From: Corinectria fuckeliana
Taxonomy: Eukaryota > Ascomycota > Sordariomycetes > Hypocreales > Nectriaceae
Direction of reading: 5' to 3'
NCBI GenBank assembly: GCA_019137255.1
Contig: WPDH01000179.1
Coordinates: 62,001-126,000, forward strand
Length of the DNA stretch: 64,000 bases
Position 1 is the stretch's first letter. Every line of letters starts with the position of its first letter. Position numbers and translations under genes: made by a program. Positions 24,013-32,009 of the stretch are shown here, piece by piece. The notes beneath the pieces are model-generated. The model ran no database searches. It was not told the origin of the DNA and saw only the letters and a list, made by a program, of their open reading frames with translations.

Positions 24013-24738
24013 TTTGGCGGATTGTGAGTCTGAGGAGGACTTCTTGCAGGAGTGTCTAGAGATAGCTGATTGTTAGCTTGGGCAGTTCTTGGCTTTGAAA
24101 GCTTGTTCGTGTCCACTTTGAGGTTCTGGTTGCCGTGATAGGGTGGGACAGAGCGATAAGCTGCCAACCAAGCCACGGGGAGATGGGGTTCAGGGTGTTC
24201 TGTAAGGCGCCTATGAGGCTGACGTACCGGAATATGCTTGAGGGGAAGGAGATGTTTGATGGATCCAGTTGTCAGTTGTGATGGTGTGGGAGGAGGAAGA
24301 AGAGGAAGAAGTATGTAGGGAGGGATGGGCGAGAGGGGGAATGGGAGACAAGATGATTGGGAGAGAGGGGATGAGAGAATGAGGGAAAGAGAGGCGGAGC
24401 TTCTGCCCGTTTCCTGCCTGCGCACTCAGCCGGTGGGAGGTACCTCAGGCATGGGGATGGAGACGACGTGGGAGGACAGCCTGTACTACTTACTTAGTAC
24501 TTATTTGGAAGAGTCTACGAAGTACCTACTACCTTAGATACTACGTAGGTCTAAGTATCTATGTAGATTAGCTTAGCTCGAGAGATGAAACCTGGAAGGG
24601 AACCAGCGACAAGTTACAGCGGCGGACTGCGACGCGCAAGTGCGTGTCTCACTCCCATCCATCTCAGCGAGCCATAGTGACTCAACCGACGCTGAGTGAG
24701 ACTCACCCGCCGCCGCCAAACAGATTGCAACAAGTCCC
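24013..24738. other. Promoter-side spacer upstream of the Pro/Ala-rich gene
   Basis: The first 400 bp have minus-strand pyrimidine-rich tracts (TCTCTCATTC, CCTCCCTACA) fitting a 5' UTR and promoter of the minus-strand gene. Around 24.48-24.56 kb lies a run of TAGTACTTA, GAAGTACCTAC and TACTACGTAGG motifs. No other gene is seen. Confidence 0.5.
24730..24738. repeat. 9-bp target-site duplication, left copy
   Basis: ACAAGTCCC lies directly outside the left inverted repeat and is identical to the copy at 25644-25652. Confidence 0.85.
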
Positions 24739-24936
24739 GAGTGTACAGATAACCTGAGGGCCCCCCCCTGGTCTAACCTGAGGGGGTACAGGGACCAGGG
24801 GTGCTAAGCTGAGGTACTCAGGAAAGCTCTGCTGAGTACCTCAGCTTAGCCCTTATTATACATAAAGCTAATACCTAAGTTATACAGCCACGTGATATTC
24901 ACCTCTTACGTTATAGCCCTAATCATACTACTACGT

Positions 24937-25262
24937 ATAGCTTTAATCGCGCCGTAGCTTTAATCGCGCTACAACTTTACGCACTACAGCTTTAATCGCG
25001 CCGCAGCTTTAATCGCGCTGCAACTTTACGCACTACAGCTTTAATCGCGCCGCAGCTTTAATCGCGCTGCAGCTTTAACTGCGCCGCAGCTTTAATCGCG
25101 CCGCAGCTTCAATCGCGCTGCAACTTCACGCACCACAGCTTTAATCGCGCCACAGCTTTAATCGCGCCACAGCTTTAATTACGCTATAGCTTTAATTGTG
25201 TTAAAGCTTTTTAATTGTGCTATAGCTTTAATCGTGCTGTAGTATTAATCACACTATAGCTT
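24937..25262. repeat. 17-bp tandem array (left arm of foldback element)
   Basis: Roughly 17-18 degenerate copies of a CAGCTTTAATCGCGCCG unit, some variant as CAACTTTACGCACTA. The distal copies lose GC pairs in a C-to-T/G-to-A fashion (TAGCTTTAATTGTG). Confidence 0.8.
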
Positions 25263-25339
25263 TATCTATTACTTTTATTACTATATTTTGTTAGGTCCTG
25301 AGTAGGAGATAACTTCTTTTTGTAGTAGTTATAGCAGCT

Positions 25340-25450
25340 ATAACACGATTAAAGCTGTGGCGCGATTAAAGCTGTGGCGCGATTAAAGCTGTGGCGCGAT
25401 TAAAGCTGTGGTGCGTAAAGTTGCAGCGCGATTAAAGCTGCAGCGCGAGA
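25340..25450. repeat. 17-bp tandem array, inverted copy (right arm)
   Basis: Six to seven GATTAAAGCTGTGGCGC units, the reverse complement of the left-arm unit. They include one GTGCGTAAAGTTGCAGC variant matching the variant unit of the left arm. Confidence 0.8.
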
Positions 25451-25643
25451 GGTAGATATCACGTGGGTTTTTATGTATGACAGAGGCTAAGTTGAGGTAC
25501 TCAGGAAAGGTCTGCTGAGGTCCTCAGGTAAGCTCTGCTAAGGTACTCAGGTGAGCTTTGCTAAGTACCTCAGCTTAGCCCCTCTGGTCCCTGTACCCCC
25601 TCAGGTTAGACCAGGGGGGAGTCCTCAGGTTATCTGTACACTC

Positions 25644-25652
25644 ACAAGTCCC
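25644..25652. repeat. 9-bp target-site duplication, right copy
   Basis: ACAAGTCCC lies directly outside the right inverted repeat and is identical to the copy at 24730-24738. Confidence 0.85.
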
Positions 25653-25760
25653 CTAGGGGTCGAGACTAACCCTTGGAGCCCAGGGGTCTACTTTGGCCCT
25701 GCAGCTTGGCGGGTCCAGCCTCCACGGTCATAGTCCACCGTTTACGGAAGAGGGGGGGGG

Positions 25761-25883
25761 GGGTCTGTGGACATAAAAAAAGGTGACCAAAATGGTCTCA
25801 ACATGTACCCAAAATGATTTTAAGCGGCCTCAACACGTCTCGGGTACGTCTTGAAACGTCCTCTTTTATGTCCAGGGACACCC
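25761..25883. repeat. Short inverted-repeat sequence, possible miniature element
   Basis: TGGACATAAAA at 25768-25778 is repeated inverted as TTTTATGTCCA at 25864-25873. Imperfect pairing extends outward through GGGTCTG and CAGGGACACCC. A G11 run precedes it. No clear target duplication is visible, so its mobile nature is only a guess. Confidence 0.4.
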
Positions 25884-26954
25884 ACCTCTTGCGTACGGGG
25901 CAGGCTTCCATTGTTTAGTACGAAGTACTAGGTACGGGTGCTTCACACGCCCCCCAAGCAGTACTTAGTACTGAGTAAGTGCCTTAGTACCTTAGATTGC
26001 CCGGGGACGGGACGGGTACCTGGAAGCTTCCATCAGAAACGGCGGTAATCTCGCTGTCAGCCAAACGAGCCGCGCCGGGTGCTGGGGAAGATGATAGATG
26101 TTGGCCGTGCCGTAATTACTTACATAGTAGCAGTTTATTAGCTACCAAAGCGGATTATCGGGCCATCTGCCGGAGGTAACGTTATGAGATACATAATTAA
26201 GGGGAAGCAACCCGAAACGAGGCGGCCAAACAGCCATGGAGACGGAAGATGAAAAGTGGTGGAATGAAGGGATCTTGAGGTGACCATCTTATTAAAGCGG
26301 TAATTTCACACTTTTACGAACAACGTTACTCTTCCATGGCTCTATAGCTGCCTGGCTGCTTTGCTTAACTACTACGGTCCAAAAGAGGCCATCGACGGGT
26401 CCCGTGCATTGGACGATGGGCGGTTGACCCACACACTCTCCCGTCCACGCTCGTTCACCGTCACCTTCAGTGACCGACCAGCAGTGACACTCGCTCATCA
26501 CCCCGGGATCCGGTTTGGTGAGGTTGCAAGGAGATAAGCTGCCCGCCCCATCATCGTGACCAACGTGCTCCGTACTATATATGAGACCTACCATGCTGAA
26601 AATTAACACCGTTTCAGATTGCAACTCTTTCACTTCGCCCTCCCTTCTCCCCCTCTCATTGTCTTTGCCGCAAAACCGGGCAGCATGTTGATCCACCTGT
26701 TAAGCTTTCCAGTGCGCTCTGGGGATCTGATTGCGCCCCGCGATGAACGTCACTGTGAACGTCACTGTGAAAGTCACTGTGTGCACGACATTCCACTAAA
26801 GCGACATCTCACGTTAGGAGCTCGTCGGCAGAAAAGATAGAATCATGTAGACGCGCATCGAATACATATATTTTCCTCTTCTATTACACCTCTCCAACGT
26901 TTGGGTATCGCTATATCACTCCTTACGCCATAAGTAGGACTATCGTACGTCATG
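25884..26954. other. Intergenic spacer
   Basis: No gene is supported. The minus-strand frame at 26292-26696 lacks an ATG at its start and has no recognisable domain. Near 26.75 kb a short AACGTCACTGTG unit recurs two to three times with variation. Confidence 0.5.
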
Positions 26955-28215
26955 TCACTCTCCGATTCTGTCCGCCAACCAGTCCTGGACCGCTTCCGCT
27001 CCTATCTGGTTCAGCTCTAATGCCTCCCTTTCTTCTCCAACCTCCATAGTCTGCACTCTCCGTTCTGGCTCGCCCTCAAACCGGTAAATTTCGTCGTCCC
27101 ACTTGCTCCGTTCCTTGAGTTCGACCTTTTCTATGCTTCGCCTCATCAGCTCGGCTAACTCGAGAGCTTGGTTCTTCATGGTGTTCCCCCTGGATGTCGC
27201 TGGTTTTCGTCGTCCCTTCGCCGATGGTGCCACGGTTGGAGAATCGTACAGAAGCAGAGTTTCTGGGAGCTTTCCCGTGGACGCGCGATATGGGAACACC
27301 AAATGCGATTTTCGAGGGATCTTGGGTTGGTCGGCGACCGAATCTGGGTTGACCAAGGCCTCGATCGCCGCGGCTTCCTCCCCCGAAATGCTATAGGATG
27401 CCGGCACCATAATTCCCGGGTTGTGAAAGAAGACGGCTGGGCTCACAAATGGGTCAAACAAGTCTGCAGGAGTCTTGAAGAACTGCGGCAGCATTTCCTG
27501 GAGGTGATGAAGGCGTGTGCCTTCTAGCGGGCCAGGGCGAGGTGCCGTGTTCTTGGCTCGCTTAGATGGTCGATTTGAGGGGTGGTCCGGAAGGAACATT
27601 GTCCAGTTGTAAACACCATTGTAGGAGATGACGCCTCTAACGGCAAAACGCATATGTGGGAACGACTCGGTCAATGAGAGAGACGTTGCTAGACTTCCGC
27701 CTAAGTGAGAGCCATAGACGTAGATGTCCCGTCGTCGCGGGGCTTCCGGCGCCAGGTTCTCGACGAGCCAAGAATAGGCAAAAAGCGTGTCGTGGATGGG
27801 CATCGGCCACTGTGAGACCACGGGTGAGTCGCGGCTTGCAGAAGCTGTAGCGACAGGGGTGATCCATCGATAGTTGATGCTAGCAACGGGCTTCTCCTGG
27901 AGGAACTCGGGCAACGGAGCAGGGAGGCCGTCGGCAGAGGGGAAGGGAGGGAGATGAATGAAGAAAGGTGAGTTTGGTGGATGATTGGCTACGTTGCGAA
28001 GACTGCAACATGACAGTCAGCGTTTATGAGCGATGAATATTGATTGAGGCAGTGTGGCTCTCTTACTCAATGGTGACGCTTCCAGCCGAGCCGCATCTCA
28101 CCTCGACGCGCTCATGGCTTTGGGTGCTGAATGGCCGCCTTAGCCGGAAAGCGAGCGGAGTGGCGAAGAAGCGACTGCAGTCATGAAGTGATGGGACACG
28201 AGGGCATCCTCGCAT
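26955..28215 (-). CDS. Alpha/beta-hydrolase-fold protein, probably mitochondrial
   Basis: Two exons (28215-28067 and 28002-26955) are joined across a 64-nt intron (GTAAGA donor, TTGCAG acceptor). The junction reads GSVTI/DLRNVANHPPNSPF and the product is 398 aa. The N-terminus MRGCPRVPSLHDCSRFFATP continues with LAFRLRRPFSTQSHE. It is rich in Arg, Ser and Phe with almost no acidic residues and has a plausible RPF/ST processing site, as in mitochondrial presequences. The fold signature is HLPPFPSADGLPAPLPEFLQ, then VASINYRW, a PMPIHDTLFAYSWLVENL helix and the elbow YVYGSHLGGSLATSLSLTE. At the elbow (residues 147-151, GSHLG) His149 sits where GxSxG hydrolases carry the nucleophilic Ser, so catalysis by the usual triad is doubtful. 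The C-terminal third is charged (KGRRKP, MRRSIEKVELKERSKWDDE). I recall fungal relatives with similarly altered elbows. The substrate is unknown. Confidence 0.82.
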
Positions 28216-29162
28216 GCTGCTATGGTTGCATAACAGACAACGATGACACGATTGCACGCACAACGACCTGTGATGGTCGACACGAGGTTGGGGTCCCGTA
28301 TGAAAATCCGCAACGGCTAATGCCGAGAGGATTAACCACGTGCTTTGGAGCAGCCGATTGAGTTTGAGATCCCCGCAGCAAAACCGGAATGACGGGATAA
28401 ATGGTTACCTAGTAGGTATTGATGGCGGATACGTAGATGTGCTGTGTTGGTTCGCGTTAAGGGCGGGTGCGGAAAAAAGGCAGTGGAACATTTTCTGAAA
28501 CAAGGGCAAGCATTGCTTGGCGGGCCCAGTGCGAGTGGAGGCCCAGGCAACCAGGCTCCAGGGAACAAGAGAGCGCTAAGAGTGCTGGATCTCAGAGGAT
28601 ACAGTGGACCATTTGATCCAGGATCCTCCATTTTACGTCTAAGTAGGTACTTAGGTTAGTAGGTGTCTTGCCGGATGAGAACTGCCATGAGGAAAATGCG
28701 TCGGTTAGCGGGTGAAGGGGCAGCCTGTTGGACGCATCGTGTAAGTTACTCCGTAGAGAAAATGCCGGTTGCCGTTGCGGTTGCGAACTTGCAAGCTTAG
28801 ATGAACCTTCCTTAATTGAACGACGACGTCATCGCCTAAGTAAGTACCTAGCTAGCTTATCCCTGTCGGCATCTTTCAACCGCTCTCGTCTACGAAGTAA
28901 GTACATACATTCGCAGATCTCACGTACCTCCACATCCACATCCGCATGCCAAGTTTGCCAAGCCTTCTCGCCGAGGAGGTTGATCGAACTGCCAAGATTT
29001 CGCATCTTACATCCCCGTTCCAACACACCTCCTCTACATCTGTCTGTCCGTGGAACCGCTGGCTGCCTGTGCCTCCCTTCTTCAGTTCCTCATCTCTCTT
29101 GATTGGAGTAGATTCTCGATCGACGTTACGTCGCATCGTCTAACCCGAGCTGCTTGTTCACC
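28216..29162. promoter_or_regulatory. Shared divergent promoter region
   Basis: This is a 947-bp spacer between the hydrolase (minus) and TOK channel (plus) starts. It contains TAGTAGGTATTG, TAAGTAGGTACTTAG and TAAGTAAGTACCTAG-type palindromic motifs near 28.41, 28.64 and 28.84 kb. A pyrimidine-rich stretch before 29163 fits the channel 5' UTR. Function is inferred from position. Confidence 0.4.
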
Positions 29163-31548
29163 ATGGACGACGGCGGATTGGGCGATATTATCGAAGGCGA
29201 TGCCGATATTGTCGAGAGCTGTGATCCGCGCCAGAAGAACTTTTCCAATGATGATGCTCATCTCAAGCCGACGTAAGTTACACGCTGCCGGGCACACGAA
29301 GCCTCTATTGTCATGTCCGCCGAGGCTTGGCATGGCCCCTTATTTGTCCTTCTTGGCTAACACAACGTCCACTTCCTCCATCACAGGCGTTGGTGGTTCG
29401 CTTCATCCGCGTTCCCCATGATTGCAGGTGCCCTCGGTCCTGTCGCCTCAGCGTTCAGTATATGTGCACTGGTCCGCCCCTGGCGACAGCAGTTACCCAC
29501 GGGGGTTGAACCCAAAGATGCTATCTACATCCCAGACCCTGCATGGTGTGTATCTCGATTAATTTCAGGCTGCCAGGGCGATCAAGGAACACATCGTTAA
29601 CAGGTCCAAATCTAGGTTGACCATCGTCAATGCCATTCAGCTTGTCGTCGCCATCACCTCCAACGTGTTCCTCCTCCTCAACATGACAAGACGGGTTCGC
29701 TTTAGCATTGCTCAGCCCATCACTATTGTTGGATGGTACACCTCGGCCATACTCCTTCTCGCCCTCAATGCCACTGCCGCAGGGCCACTTCTCGAAGGGG
29801 TCGACTTCCCCGACTCAGAGCTCGTCTGGTCCCAAGCCTTCTTCTACGGCATCTGGGCCGCCATCCTCTATTTCGTCGATGCTTCTTTCATGGTTGTGAC
29901 GTTCTGGGGTGCTTCGCATAACCACTACGACAAGGACTTCATGCTCACCCGCAGTCAGCGTACCCTCATGTTGCAAACTATCATGTTCCTTATCTATCTC
30001 CTCCTTGGCGCCCTAGTCTTCTCCAATATCGAGGATTGGAACTACCTCGACGCCGTCTATTGGGCCGACGTGACTCTGTTCACGGTTGGCTTCGGCGACT
30101 ATAGCGCCAAAACAACGCTCGGACGAGCCCTTTTGATGCCCTACGCTCTCATCGGCATCATCAGTCTCGGTTTAGTCATTGGTTCTATACGAAGCCTCGT
30201 CCTCGACCGTGGAAAGCGAAGGGTCGACGCCCGTATGGAAGAAAAAAGACGCCGAAAGGTTGTCAGGACCATGACCCGTCGTGGCGACGACGACCTTTTT
30301 GAGCCCATCCAGGAGGATTCTGATCCCTCCCCGGGCGTTCAGTCAGGGAGGATCCCAGCCACCGAGTTTGAGCGGCGCAAGGCCGAGTTTACGTTGATGC
30401 GCAAGATTCAGGACAAGGTTTCGACTCGCAGGCGATGGATGGCCATGGCTATCTCCACGGGGTCTTGGCTCGTTCTATGGCTCGTAGGTGCCATCATCTT
30501 TGTCAAGTGCGAAGAACCATATCAGCCCTGGACCTACTTTGACGGCTTCTACTTCTGCTTCGTGGCTCTCACCACCATCGGCTATGGGGATATCACCCCG
30601 GTGTCTAATGCTGGCAAGTCCTTCTTCGTCTTTTGGTCACTTCTGGCCTTGCCTACCATGACAGTCCTCATTTCCAATGCCGGTGATACCGTGGTCAAGT
30701 TCGTCCGAGACAGCACCCTCCGACTAGGAAACGTCACCATTCTGCCGGGCGAAGAGAATTTCATTAACGACATCCGGCACATCGTGCAAAAACTTACTTG
30801 CGGCAAATTCCTTGCTGGTACAGCCACTATACCGGAGGTCAATAAGCCGGGTGCCACCAAGAAATCGCAGGACCCCTTTTCCGAGCCGATGACCAAGTCA
30901 GAGGTGGAGCCCCCTCAGGAAGAGGAGAGAGGACGTGACCGTTACTTCGACATGGAAAGTGAAGCTGCAACAAACAATCGGCCGAAGCCTCGTACTGCGT
31001 CAACGTTTACCGCCAGGGTCCGGCGGTCCCTCGATCGCCTCCGCGATCCTCACGATGAGCTGCCCCAGGGCACCGAGTTTCACTTCCTTCTCATCTCCGA
31101 GATTCAGGTCGTGGCCGGCCATCTCAAGCAGTCCAAACCCTACCGCTACAGTTTCGATCAGTGGGCTTGGTACCTCAAACTCATTGGGGAAGACGAAAGA
31201 AACGCAGAGACACATCGTAAGGCTAAGCCTAAACGAAAGCATGGACACTTCGCAGACGACCGTCCTGGCACCAGGCCTACCGATCTGAGTCACAGCCAAT
31301 ATGATGGCGAACTTGAAGCGGGGAAATGGTCTTGGGTTGGCAACAGGAGTCCTCTAATGGGCAGCCAGGAGGAGAGCGAGTGGATTCTTGATCGACTGAC
31401 AGACACGTTACGAGAATCTTTGTCGGCGGAGAGGAGGCGGCAGTTGAGGATTCCTGCCCGGACAGGCGATTTACATCACAACCAGCCCCATCATCACCAT
31501 GAACCCCAGGATGGGCAACAAGACGAGGAGTCAGACGAAGATTCTTGA
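29163..31548 (+). CDS. tok1: Outward-rectifier two-pore potassium channel (TOK type)
   Basis: Three exons (29163-29272, 29387-29545, 29616-31548) are joined across introns of 114 and 70 nt. Both junctions keep frame (LKPT/RWWFASSAFP and IPDPAW/LTIVNAIQ), giving 733 aa. The architecture is that of yeast TOK1: eight predicted membrane helices and two pore loops. TM1 to TM4 lie in residues about 40-190, TM5 about 207-228, then pore 1 with filter TVGFGD at 246-251 and a TM6. A cytosolic linker with basic VDARMEEKRRRK follows, then TM7 (WMAMAISTGSWLVLWLVGAI), pore 2 with filter TIGYGD at 410-415, TM8 (FFVFWSLLALPTMTVLISN) and a long acidic and basic C-tail. It should release K+ across the plasma membrane on depolarisation. 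The tail ends with a His-rich NQPHHHHEPQ segment. The gene is convergent with the ORF at 32010. Confidence 0.95.
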
Positions 31549-32009
31549 TGCGAAACATAAGTATACAAACTAACACTACCAAGGTTGCACCTCATAACTC
31601 TGGTCGTAAAGTCGTGGTAAATAAAAAAGTATCATGGTTGGGGATTCCAAGTAACGGTGGGGACAACAAAAATACAGATGGGCGCTTGATATGGAAAGCA
31701 TCAAGGTAACTGAGTGACTTACAGTGGCACATAGCATCAGTTATGAGGAGGAGATAATGGAAAGGTATCCCGATGCACACAAAGCCGTCACCGACGGATA
31801 TCAATTCATACAAGTTATACATGCAATGCCAAACAGGCCGGTTAGATTACAACCAACTGCTCCGGTTCCGTATTTCCTGACATCCTCGCCCTGTACATGC
31901 TCATCAAATCATTGGGATGCATTTTGTTGACAGCAAAATCCCTCACAGGCATATGCGCCAGAGATTCCGCCGTTCCCTATGCTCAAGTGTTGCTCGCTTA
32001 GCGTTACCA
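31549..32009. other. Convergent 3' spacer
   Basis: Tail-to-tail gap between the TOK channel and the next minus-strand ORF. Nothing else is recognised. Confidence 0.6.

Larger units (their letters stand above)
24739..25643. mobile_element. Non-autonomous foldback (Mutator-like) DNA element, 905 bp
   Basis: The element is bounded by terminal inverted repeats. The left end reads GAGTGTACAGATAACCTGAG and the right end is its exact reverse complement. The two arms can be aligned over about 90 bp with few differences, including CTGGTCTAACCTGAGGGGG and TACAGGGACCAG. Perfect 9-bp direct duplications ACAAGTCCC flank it at 24730-24738 and 25644-25652, which is the target-site length expected of Mutator-like elements. 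Inside are tandem 17-bp units of the type GCAGCTTTAATCGCGCC in the left half (about 24.94-25.26 kb) and the same units in reverse orientation in the right half (about 25.34-25.45 kb). The whole element could therefore fold on itself. No transposase frame exists, so mobilisation would need an enzyme in trans. The superfamily is inferred from duplication length and long inverted repeats only. Confidence 0.85.

Noticed and set aside
26292..26696. 134-codon minus-strand frame
   Set aside because: First codon is GTG and no conserved motif or splice structure is visible.
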